NCBI GenBank assembly: GCA_023428655.1
Contig: JAEYXC010000471.1
Location: 1-27,978, forward strand
From: Bacillota bacterium
GTDB taxonomy: Bacteria; Bacillota; Clostridia; Lachnospirales; Lachnospiraceae
Direction of reading: 5' to 3'
Length of the DNA: 27,978 bases
The notes beneath the pieces are model-generated. The model saw only the letters and a program-made list of their open reading frames with translations, was not told the DNA's origin and did not search any database. Shown piece after piece: positions 1 to 7,000 of this stretch; position 1 is the stretch's first letter; the number at the start of each line of letters is the position of its first letter. The position numbers and the translations under genes were made by a program.

Positions 1-1226
1 ATAGTAAGGTGGGAGATATGGGAGCAACCATATGTGCTCTTATACCCAAAGCAACGATACTCGAGCAGGTATCCGGTATTAAGTCATTGAATGTTACCTT
101 CGTTACGATTGCGATCCTGTTCGCCCTAGTCACCCTAGTGTTTGTATCGAGTTCTGTCAGTGTGGCACTCAACTTCTTAGGTAAGAAAATCACACAAGCT
201 GCGACAGGTGATCTTACAACTAATTTTGATACCAAACGGAAGGACGAGTTCCTTCACTTGGCTAAGGGTATCGGGAATATGCTCCGTGATATGCGTGGAT
301 TAATCGGAGAGGTTCAGGGGGTAGGTGTTAAGGTAAGTAGCTCTGCAGAAGGTGTATCCAATACCTCTGAGAAGCTACTTGTGGCAACAAAGGATATCTC
401 ACGGACCATTGATGATATCGAACAGGGTATTGTTCAGCAGGCTAGTGATACAGAGCAGTGTCTCTTGCAGATGACGAGCCTTTCCGATCAGATTAATGAA
501 GTTTACACCAATGCCAATGAGATCGGTCAGATTGCTAATAACACGAAGAAGATTGCCGGAGAAGGTATCATCATTATCGATGAGCTGAATGAAAAAGCGA
601 AGGCTACTACCGATATAACCCATAACGTTATTATTAAGATACAGGAATTTGAGGCTCAGTCCCAGGATATCGGAAGCTTTGTTAATATGATTAATGATAT
701 CGCAGCACAGACAAATCTTCTGTCACTCAATGCTTCCATAGAAGCAGCCAGAGCCGGAGATGCAGGTCGAGGCTTTGCTGTTGTTGCGAACGAAATCCGT
801 AAGCTAGCAGATCAATCCGTGCATGCGGCAAAGCAGATTCAGAATATCGTGTCGATGATTACCGATAAGACAAAGGACACTGTGGATACCGCCAAGGAAG
901 CAGAAAGCATTGTTAGCTCTCAGTCGGAAGCCTTGGATAAGACCATTCAGGTATTTGATCATATCAATGACCATGTTAATAATCTGGCAAATAATCTGGT
1001 TAATATATCAGAGGGTATTAAGAAAATTGAAGCAGCGAAGGCTGATACCATGGATGCAATCCAAAGCATTTCTGCCGTATCGGAGGAAACAGCTGCCGCA
1101 TCTCAGGAGGTTAGTGCAACCGCCATTAGCCAGATTGATTCCGTGGAGCGTCTATTGATGGCAGCACAGGAGCTGGCGTCCGATGCGAAGAGTCTGGAGG
1201 AATCAATCAAAATCTTTAAGATTTAA
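1..1226 (+). CDS. Methyl-accepting chemotaxis protein, membrane type (5' end outside window)
   Basis: C-terminal part of a transmembrane chemoreceptor. The frame is open from base 3 with no upstream stop, so the gene starts before the window; the GTG at 9 is probably not the true start. Numbering from that GTG: residues 1-27 look like the end of a periplasmic Cache-type sensor, about 28-58 form a hydrophobic membrane segment, about 55-105 fit a HAMP domain, and the rest is the coiled-coil signalling domain. The tip is canonical (AAQTNLLSLNASIEAARAGD near 231-250, then GRGFAVVANEIRKLADQS). The product should bind CheW and CheA at its tip and be methylated by CheR. It lies about 5 kb from the chemotaxis operon and is not part of it. 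The family call is firm; the ligand is unknown because the sensor is cut off. Confidence 0.95.
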   Translation, partial: SKVGDMGATICALIPKATILEQVSGIKSLNVTFVTIAILFALVTLVFVSSSVSVALNFLGKKITQAATGDLTTNFDTKRKDEFLHLAKGIGNMLRDMRGLIGEVQGVGVKVSSSAEGVSNTSEKLLVATKDISRTIDDIEQGIVQQASDTEQCLLQMTSLSDQINEVYTNANEIGQIANNTKKIAGEGIIIIDELNEKAKATTDITHNVIIKIQEFEAQSQDIGSFVNMINDIAAQTNLLSLNASIEAARAGDAGRGFAVVANEIRKLADQSVHAAKQIQNIVSMITDKTKDTVDTAKEAESIVSSQSEALDKTIQVFDHINDHVNNLANNLVNISEGIKKIEAAKADTMDAIQSISAVSEETAAASQEVSATAISQIDSVERLLMAAQELASDAKSLEESIKIFKI

Positions 1227-1285
1227 AGAAACTGGAATTAGCTATAATTATAAGTAGAATATAAGGAATATATGACCCGTAGGGG

Positions 1286-1341
1286 ATAAAACACCGGTGC
1301 TTCAGCATGAAAAGCTGCAAGGCCGGTGTTTTATCTTTGTT
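1286..1341 (+). terminator. Rho-independent terminator after the MCP gene
   Basis: ATAAAACACCGG at 1286-1297 is fully complementary to CCGGTGTTTTAT at 1323-1334. An inner CAGC/GCTG helix lies between them, and a short T-rich stretch (CTTTGTT) follows. It sits about 60 bp after the MCP stop codon, as expected for a factor-independent terminator. Confidence 0.85.
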
Positions 1342-1412
1342 ATGGGTTCCTTCTCTGGATATCTTTACATATCCGAGGGAGAGTGATAGGATATTGAAAA
1401 GGGGGAATGGTT

Positions 1413-1598
1413 ATGGCTAAGCTGAGAGAGACTGTCTGTATGTATTATAAAGCCATGGGCGAGTGTGCTAAGGGGAGAGAAGCAAATCACCACGGCTATT
1501 GTCAAAAATGTGATAAGTATTATCCGAGAGCGAGGGAACATCACATAAACCGTAAAAAACAGGAGCTCAACAAGATTAGAGAGAAAGAAAGAGAGTAA
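1413..1598 (+). CDS. Small four-cysteine protein, putative zinc-binding, function unknown
   Basis: A 61-residue basic protein. I prefer the ATG at 1413 because GGGGG at 1401-1405 then lies 7 nt upstream; the ATG at 1407 would be only 1 nt from it. Cysteines fall at 9, 18, 30 and 33 (C-x8-C-x11-C-x2-C), with His26 and His27 between them, a pattern that suits one structural zinc site. The C-terminal third is a highly charged Lys/Arg/Glu helix. I recall similar short proteins (AMGEC, GYCQKCDKY) in Lachnospiraceae genomes without assigned function. It leads a same-strand run with the SDR gene, 44 bp downstream. Nucleic-acid binding is possible but not shown. Confidence 0.75.
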   Translation: MAKLRETVCMYYKAMGECAKGREANHHGYCQKCDKYYPRAREHHINRKKQELNKIREKERE

Positions 1599-1642
1599 AG
1601 TGGAGAGATGAATGAGAGAGTAGGATAAGAAAGGGGATTAAA

Positions 1643-2512
1643 ATGAACATATTAGTCGTTGGAGGTACCAGATTCTTTGGGGTACATTTGGTTCATACAT
1701 TACTAAAACAAGGGCATGAGGTTACTATTTTAACCAGGGGTAATGTTAAGGATGGCTTTGGAGACAGCATTCATAGAATTAGGGTGGATCGAAGTAATGA
1801 AGATGCAATGAAGAGCGCGTTGCAAGGAAAGTTTTATGATGTAATCTGTGATAATATTGCCTTTTGTTCAAATGATGTCAAATATCTACTGGAGTCAGTC
1901 GGTTGTAATCGGTATATTCAGACCTCAAGTGTATCAGTCTATCCACAGCTTGGATTAAGGACGAAGGAGGAGGATTTTGATGCAGGTTCTCATCCACTAA
2001 TTTGGTGTAACAGGGAGGATTATCCCTATGATGAGATAAAACGCCAAGCGGAATGTGCATTGGTTCAAAATTATCCGACCTTATCATCGGCAGCGGTCAG
2101 GCTACCCTATGTCATAGGAGAGGATGATTATACAAAACGATTGTATTTTTATGTTGAGAATATCGTAAAGGGGATTCCGATGTATGTGGATAATCCTCAA
2201 GCTGCCATTTCTTATATCCGGTCAAAGGACGCGGGAGATTTTATTGCTTGGCTTGTCGGGTCTACACTGACAGGACCGGTTAATGCAGCCAGTATGGGGA
2301 CGATAACCCTGGAGGAGGTTTTTGATTATATCGGGAAACAGACAGGGAGGAAGCCGATACTTACCCCGGAGGCAAAGTCAGCCCCCTATAACGGTGGTGA
2401 GGATTTCTCCTTAAATACCGAAAAAGCAGATGCAGCGGGTTACCATTTCTCGGAGTTAAAGAGCTGGATCTATGATCTGCTCGATTATTATATTGCAGAT
2501 GTAATGAATTAA
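1643..2512 (+). CDS. NAD-dependent epimerase/dehydratase (extended SDR family)
   Basis: A 289-residue Rossmann-fold protein of the extended short-chain dehydrogenase/reductase family. The N-terminus has the nucleotide-binding loop GGTRFFG (residues 7-13) after a hydrophobic strand. The catalytic Tyr-x3-Lys is Y129-DEI-K133, preceded by the QTSSVSVYP strand (93-101), whose Ser residues occupy the usual active-site position. Such proteins oxidise, epimerise or dehydrate nucleotide sugars or related metabolites in the cytoplasm. The degraded middle and lack of neighbouring sugar genes prevent naming a substrate. AAAGGGG upstream supports the ATG at 1643. It probably shares a transcript with the genes on either side. 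Confidence 0.88.
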   Translation: MNILVVGGTRFFGVHLVHTLLKQGHEVTILTRGNVKDGFGDSIHRIRVDRSNEDAMKSALQGKFYDVICDNIAFCSNDVKYLLESVGCNRYIQTSSVSVYPQLGLRTKEEDFDAGSHPLIWCNREDYPYDEIKRQAECALVQNYPTLSSAAVRLPYVIGEDDYTKRLYFYVENIVKGIPMYVDNPQAAISYIRSKDAGDFIAWLVGSTLTGPVNAASMGTITLEEVFDYIGKQTGRKPILTPEAKSAPYNGGEDFSLNTEKADAAGYHFSELKSWIYDLLDYYIADVMN

Positions 2513-2590
2513 AAAAATATAGTGCGGACTGCATGTAGACGAGCTCATCGACAAATGCTAGACATATCAAATAGAAAGGTTGTACCTCTC

Positions 2591-3244
2591 ATGATAAATG
2601 TCGGCATAGGAAGGGATTTTGTTAATTCGAAGGACTATATCCTTGATTTATTGGCATGTCAATGCATGCCCACCCTGTTGAAGTGGAAGCCTGCCAGTCT
2701 GATTACCGTTGATAAAAGACGAATCTGCGATATGCATGAGTTTGATACGATTCTTCGATACTATCTGGACCAATACCTCTGCAGTCTAATGGTTTTTCAG
2801 GAGACAGAAAGCAGATTGTATTTGTTTTTATATAATGAGCATTTGCTATGGCTATCCATGTCCATGGGAATGCGGCAATCATTTTTAGAAAGGTATGGGT
2901 ACGGTATTGATAAGAATCAGCTAGGAGCATCCATTTCACAACTAGGAAATAAGTACAGGACTTACTGGGTTTCAGGGGAGTTTCCTCATGAGATAGGAAT
3001 CTTTATGGGGTATCCCTTAGCAGATGTGGAGGGCTTTATCCGCAATCACGGAAAAAATTATGTTCTCTGTGGTATGTGGAAGGTTTATGAGCGGGTGAAG
3101 GTTGCGGAAGCTGCATTTTCAGCCTTTCATCAGATAAAGTCAAGGGCCATAGCGTTAGTAGAAACTAAAGGGGAGCTATTGTATCGATGTGAGATAGAGG
3201 CTCAGGATTATTCTCAGATCGGTTGGGAGCTGTTATCCTACTGA
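2591..3244 (+). CDS. DUF3793 family protein
   Basis: A 217-residue protein from the ATG at 2591. The frame is open back to a GTG at 2522, but those 23 codons have no convincing ribosome binding site, while GAAAGG lies about 11 nt before 2591. The C-terminal half has the family signature I recognise: HEIGIFMGYPLADVEGFI, then CGMWKVYERVKVAEAAFSAF. DUF3793 proteins are common in anaerobic Firmicutes, sometimes near flavodoxin or metal-homeostasis genes, but no function is established. No membrane segment or signal peptide is visible, so it should be cytoplasmic. It lies 78 bp after the SDR gene and 37 bp before the EamA gene, suggesting one transcript. Confidence 0.82.
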   Translation: MINVGIGRDFVNSKDYILDLLACQCMPTLLKWKPASLITVDKRRICDMHEFDTILRYYLDQYLCSLMVFQETESRLYLFLYNEHLLWLSMSMGMRQSFLERYGYGIDKNQLGASISQLGNKYRTYWVSGEFPHEIGIFMGYPLADVEGFIRNHGKNYVLCGMWKVYERVKVAEAAFSAFHQIKSRAIALVETKGELLYRCEIEAQDYSQIGWELLSY

Positions 3245-3281
3245 CTGTAATTATCGCAAGTATGGATCGGAGAATGAGTTA

Positions 3282-4127
3282 ATGGAATTATGGATCTGTT
3301 ACGCAATCTTATCAGGGATTTTTGTGAGCCTGAGAGAGCTTTATATAAAGAAATATATTGAGCAGTCACCGGAGATTATTAGCTTTACGACGAGGTTTTA
3401 CGGAAGTATTATTTTCATAATCATTGCACTGAGAGGGAATGTTATTATTACAGATATTCCGGTATTTATCGGAATTACCCTTCTTACTGTAATTATCACT
3501 GCGGTTGCCACCTTAATTCGGCTTAAGCTGATCAAGGCGGAGGATTTATCCCTAACCACTCCCTGGCTTGGGAGTGTACCAATTTTTGTTGTATTATGGA
3601 GTATGCTATTATACCAAGAGCTTCCGAGTGCCTTTGCACTTTTTGGTATTGTCTTGGTATGCGCCGGAGCGTTTATCATCAATCTTCATGGAAATCGCAT
3701 TCGCGTTAGTAAGTCCAGTATATGGATGATCCTGGTCGCAATCATGTTAGGCTTTACCACATCCGTGGATAAGCTTGCCATAGGTGTATCCTCCGCAATC
3801 ACCTATTCACTGCTTTGGACCATAGCCTCGGCAGTGTTAATGTTCGGTATCGCGAGAACGAAGACGAGACGAGTTCTTATTGTTGATAAACATCTGGTTT
3901 TTCAAGCGGTATTGTGGGTAATTGAATTTCTGATGCAAATGTTGGCGGTGCAGAATATCAGTCAGATTGCCTCCGGACAAACCTATGTTAAAACGCTTAC
4001 TATGCTAAATATCGTAATTACAACAGTGATTAGCAGTATTCTTTTTCGAGAAAAGGAGAGGAGAAAGCGCATTATATCTGCAGTGCTGATTTTTGTCGGC
4101 GCAGTAATTGTTATTCTGAACCGATAA
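3282..4127 (+). CDS. EamA/DMT-superfamily transporter
   Basis: A 281-residue polytopic membrane protein with about ten hydrophobic segments in two repeats (about 1-135 and 145-281), the layout of drug/metabolite transporters of the EamA type. Each half ends in the typical pattern: TPWLGSVPIFVVLWSMLLYQELPS with a following GIVLVCAGAFIIN in the first, and ISSILFREKERRKRI with VLIFVGAVIVILNR in the second. The family exports or exchanges small metabolites such as amino acids and nucleotide sugars; the substrate cannot be told from sequence. CGGAGA about 9 nt upstream supports the start. An A-rich tandem repeat region follows the stop. Confidence 0.88.
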   Translation: MELWICYAILSGIFVSLRELYIKKYIEQSPEIISFTTRFYGSIIFIIIALRGNVIITDIPVFIGITLLTVIITAVATLIRLKLIKAEDLSLTTPWLGSVPIFVVLWSMLLYQELPSAFALFGIVLVCAGAFIINLHGNRIRVSKSSIWMILVAIMLGFTTSVDKLAIGVSSAITYSLLWTIASAVLMFGIARTKTRRVLIVDKHLVFQAVLWVIEFLMQMLAVQNISQIASGQTYVKTLTMLNIVITTVISSILFREKERRKRIISAVLIFVGAVIVILNR

Positions 4128-4442
4128 AAGCATGTAAAACGTAAAAATATACAACATAAAAATATCGAACCATAAAATATCGAACCATAAAAACACAAGA
4201 ACATAAGAGCAAAAACAGAAACATAAGAACATAAAGAATATAAACATAAAAAACATAAAAAACATAAAGCAAAAAAGCATAAAGCATAAAGTGTAAAAAT
4301 ATAAAACATTAAATATCGAACCATAAAAACACAAGAACATAAGAACAAAAACAGAAACATAAGGACATAAAGCATATAAACATAAAAAAGCACTAAAAAC
4401 ATAAAAAACATAAAGCATAAAGTGTAAAAAAATAAAAAAATT
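4127..4442. repeat. A-rich tandem duplication, unit about 136 bp, about 2.3 copies
   Basis: Two near-identical units start at 4175 and 4311, both with AAATATCGAACCATAAAAAC and a period of 136 bp. The stretch 4127-4174 matches the tail of the unit (AGCAT..GTAAAAATATA..ACAT, then ATATCGAACC), giving a third, partial copy. Within units the short word ACATAA/ACATAAA recurs many times. The plus strand is dominated by A with very little G. The long minus-strand ORFs here encode only Phe/Leu/Cys/Met-rich low-complexity peptides and are not credible genes. The repeat fills the gap between the EamA and M42 genes. Confidence 0.85.
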
Positions 4443-4556
4443 AATTATAAATGATACAATCAAGAATGGTATAACATATCAGCATATTATATTAAAACAA
4501 ATCAAGCATATGGAATTGGATTGGTTTGAAAGAAAAATGAACATGGAGGAACAAGA

Positions 4557-5642
4557 ATGAAAGAATTAAATCAGGCGGAAAGTATCCGTAGAATAGAGGA
4601 ATTGTCCAATGCACCCGGTGTTGCCGGCTTTGAAGATCGTGTGGTTGAGTTGCTTCGTGACTATAGTGAGGGTCTGGGAGAGGTGAAAGAGGATACCTTA
4701 CGTAATCTATACATTTATCGACATGAAAATACAGGTAGTCGTAAGGTAGTGCAGCTCGATGCTCACAGTGATGAAGTTGGTTTTATGGTACATTCCATTC
4801 GTGCAAATGGTACATTACAGATTATTCCGCTGGGATCCTGGGTTAATTATAATATACCTGCTCATAAGGTATGGGTTCGTAATTCAGAATATGAATACAT
4901 CCCCGGAATCATTACCAGTAAGCCACCTCATTATATGAGTGAACAGGAGAAAAATGCATCCATTGATATAAAGCAAATGTCCATTGATATTGGAGCAAGC
5001 TCGAAGGAAGAAGCAATGAAGGAATATAAGATACGTATTGGAGAGCCTGTGGTACCATATGTGGATTTCGAATATGACGCAAAGCATGACATTATGATGG
5101 GCAAGGCCTTTGACAATCGTGTCGGCTGTGCGGGTGTCATTGATACTCTTCGCTCTATTTCCGGAGAAGAGCTTGCGGTTGACGTGGTAGCAGGGATTGC
5201 CACTCAGGAAGAGGTCGGTGCCAGAGGAAGTACGGTTACTACCCGCGTCATTAAGCCCGACATCGCCATTGTATTTGAAGGGTGTCCGGCGGACGATACC
5301 AGCGTGGATCAATACGAGATACAGACAGCGATAAAAAAAGGTCCGATGCTGCGTCACATGGATGCCAGAATGATTACGAATCCGAGATTTCAGCGTTTCG
5401 CCTTGGATATTGCAGCAAGGCTTGGCCTTCCGGTCCAGGAAGCGGTAAGAGCCGGAGGCTCTACGAACGGCTCAGTTATCCATCTAACTCATCAGGGTAT
5501 TCCGACCATAGTAATCGGTGTTCCGGTACGATATGCCCATACTCATTACGGTATCTCAACCTATTATGATTATGAGAATAGTGTCAAGCTGGCTGTCGAG
5601 ATCCTTAAGCATTTGAATGAGGATGTGATAAATAGTTTTTGA
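4557..5642 (+). CDS. M42 family metallopeptidase (aminopeptidase)
   Basis: A 361-residue member of the M42 family of dinuclear-metal aminopeptidases, which assemble into large tetrahedral cytoplasmic complexes and trim N-terminal residues from peptides. Metal and catalytic motifs are in the expected order: DAHSDEVG (His70, Asp72), GKAFDNRVG (Asp186), TQEEVGARG (Glu218 and Glu219), EGCPADD (241-247), GGSTNG (300-305) and RYAHTHYG (325-332). Length is normal for the family. GGAGG at 4545-4549 lies 7 nt before the ATG. It is apparently a single-gene unit between the A-rich repeat and the 5811 terminator. Old endoglucanase M labels for this family are misleading; aminopeptidase is the safer call. 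Confidence 0.93.
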   Translation: MKELNQAESIRRIEELSNAPGVAGFEDRVVELLRDYSEGLGEVKEDTLRNLYIYRHENTGSRKVVQLDAHSDEVGFMVHSIRANGTLQIIPLGSWVNYNIPAHKVWVRNSEYEYIPGIITSKPPHYMSEQEKNASIDIKQMSIDIGASSKEEAMKEYKIRIGEPVVPYVDFEYDAKHDIMMGKAFDNRVGCAGVIDTLRSISGEELAVDVVAGIATQEEVGARGSTVTTRVIKPDIAIVFEGCPADDTSVDQYEIQTAIKKGPMLRHMDARMITNPRFQRFALDIAARLGLPVQEAVRAGGSTNGSVIHLTHQGIPTIVIGVPVRYAHTHYGISTYYDYENSVKLAVEILKHLNEDVINSF

Positions 5643-5810
5643 TAAATCATTCAATATGAGCTTTTGTGATGAACCGATCTCCGTAAAGTAGACAGTAGGA
5701 GAATGATATCTTTTCAGCCTGTAGTTGAGATGCATCCTTCTAGATAGACAAGCGAGTTGATTAAACCTTGTTACTTAGGAACATTCATCTTCATCAGCTC
5801 TTGGTACGAT

Positions 5811-5862
5811 ATAAGTGTAGATATAAGCTTAGGAATAAGTTTAATATCTACACTTATTTTTT
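5811..5862 (+). terminator. Rho-independent terminator downstream of the M42 peptidase
   Basis: ATAAGTGTAGATAT at 5811-5824 is fully complementary to ATATCTACACTTAT at 5844-5857, a 14-bp stem with a 19-nt loop, running into a T tract (5855-5860). It lies about 170 bp beyond the M42 stop. In the rest of the gap 5643-6182 I see only the cheY promoter and AT-rich sequence with no credible ORF or recognised RNA element. Confidence 0.85.
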
Positions 5863-6085
5863 ATATCATGGTTTTTAAGCTCTTCTACATATACTCTTTC
5901 ATTCATCGAGGTATGATGCTGTAAGGTATTTCTTAACAAAAAAATTTCTATTTGATAAGGGTATAACCACTTTTTATCATCAATTTCAGGCATGTCGTTG
6001 TATTTCTTCTACATTCAGGCAATATCACCCAAAGAAGAGTATTACAAATAGTTACATAATATTGGATATATAGTTAAAATTTTAC

Positions 6086-6114
6086 TTGACTCTAGGTAAT
6101 TATACCTATATAAT
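6086..6114 (+). promoter_or_regulatory. Sigma-A promoter of the chemotaxis operon with an inverted repeat in its spacer
   Basis: TTGACT at 6086-6091 and TATAAT at 6109-6114 are 17 bp apart, near-perfect housekeeping promoter spacing. The spacer contains the perfect inverted repeat TAGGTA-ATTA-TACCTA (6093-6108), positioned where a bound repressor would block RNA polymerase. No sigma-28 (flagellar) promoter motif is evident. A leader of about 60 nt precedes cheY. Confidence 0.8.
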
Positions 6115-6182
6115 GTCCAAGCAGGGAAAATGAGACTTTAGTCCTATAACGCAATAAGTTCATCGAAAAGGAGTTCTATGGA

Positions 6183-6536
6183 ATGAAAAGAGTAATGATT
6201 GTTGATGATGCTGCTTTTATGAGGCTATCACTAAAATCTATTTTAGAGAACCATGGGTTTGAGGTAGTAGGAGAAGCAGAGGATGGTGCAGTTGCCATTA
6301 AAAAGTATAATGAATTAAAGCCGGACATTGTTACCATGGATATCACAATGCCGGAAATGGATGGAGTTAGGGCGTTAAAGGAAATAAGGTCTTTGGATAG
6401 TAAGGCTAAAATAGTAATGATAACGGCAATGGGTCAGGAAAGTTATGTTAGGGAGGCAGTAATGCATGGTGCAAAGGGGTTTATAGTAAAGCCTTGGAAG
6501 GAAGAAAATGTAATTCAGACTTTAAATAGATTATAG
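6183..6536 (+). CDS. cheY: CheY-type response regulator
   Basis: A 117-residue single receiver domain. Acidic pocket Asp8-Asp9 (MIVDDAAFMR), phosphoacceptor Asp53 (TMDITMPEMDG), the switch Thr81 (MITAMG) and Lys103 (FIVKPW) are all present. No output domain follows, so it acts by protein contact after phosphorylation by CheA. AAAAGGAG lies about 9 nt before the ATG; an out-of-frame ATG at 6178 meets a stop at once. It is the first gene of the operon. Sequence alone does not show whether its target is a flagellar switch, a pilus motor or another output. Confidence 0.94.
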   Translation: MKRVMIVDDAAFMRLSLKSILENHGFEVVGEAEDGAVAIKKYNELKPDIVTMDITMPEMDGVRALKEIRSLDSKAKIVMITAMGQESYVREAVMHGAKGFIVKPWKEENVIQTLNRL

Positions 6537-6563
6537 TCACAGGATGAATTTGGAGGTGAAGGA

Positions 6564-6989
6564 ATGAATGAGTTATTAAATGAACAGTTTGTTGTCTATG
6601 AAGTCACAAATGAAAAATACGCAATGAAGATATCAGATATATACGAGATTATCAAGCAACAAAAGATAACTCCGGTGCATAATGGTAAGACGTTTCTGGA
6701 GGGTGTAATCAATTTGCGCGGAAAAATTGTCCCGGTAGTGAATCTGCATAAGAGATTAGCTTTAAAGAACCTAGAAGTTACAAAATCGACACGTATCATT
6801 GTAGTTCAAAGCAGGGATGAAATGGTTGGAATTATTGTTGATAAGGTTAATCAGGTTGTCCGGTTTCGGGATATCCAGCCTCCCCCGGAGATGGTTGCGG
6901 GGATTGATGGAAATTATTTTGAAGGGATAGGATTGACGGAGGATGGTGTCGTGAGCTTATTAAGAATTGATAAAGTGCTATATGAATAA
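6564..6989 (+). CDS. cheW: CheW chemotaxis coupling protein
   Basis: A 141-residue single CheW domain that bridges receptor tips and CheA. Features include the N-terminal strand QFVVYEVTNEKYAMKISDI, the conserved NLRGKIVPVVNLHKR motif (residues 51-65) and MVGIIVDKVNQVVRF (about 87-101). GGAGGTGA precedes the ATG by a few bases, and the gap to cheY is only 27 bp. The length is typical of free CheW, with no fused receiver as in CheV. It is the only CheW in this locus besides the CheA C-terminal domain. Confidence 0.94.
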   Translation: MNELLNEQFVVYEVTNEKYAMKISDIYEIIKQQKITPVHNGKTFLEGVINLRGKIVPVVNLHKRLALKNLEVTKSTRIIVVQSRDEMVGIIVDKVNQVVRFRDIQPPPEMVAGIDGNYFEGIGLTEDGVVSLLRIDKVLYE

Positions 6990-7000
6990 GGAGGAATAGA

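Noticed and set aside
1260..1341. A riboswitch or small RNA ending in the hairpin after the MCP gene
   Set aside because: No known aptamer pattern is recognisable and the stem with following T-rich stretch is explained as the MCP terminator.
4127..4442. CRISPR array in the A-rich repeat region
   Set aside because: Repeats are 136 bp apart, spacers are not unique, and the short words are irregular; no cas genes nearby.
3983..4463. Two long minus-strand ORFs of 142 and 152 codons rich in Phe, Leu, Cys, Met and Tyr
   Set aside because: They are the reverse reading of the A-rich tandem repeat and the end of the EamA gene; low complexity, no ribosome binding site, and both frames are open for the same compositional reason.
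4884..5569. ORFs antisense to or out of frame with the M42 gene (157, 90 and 95 codons)
   Set aside because: Shadows of a well-supported gene with all its catalytic motifs intact.
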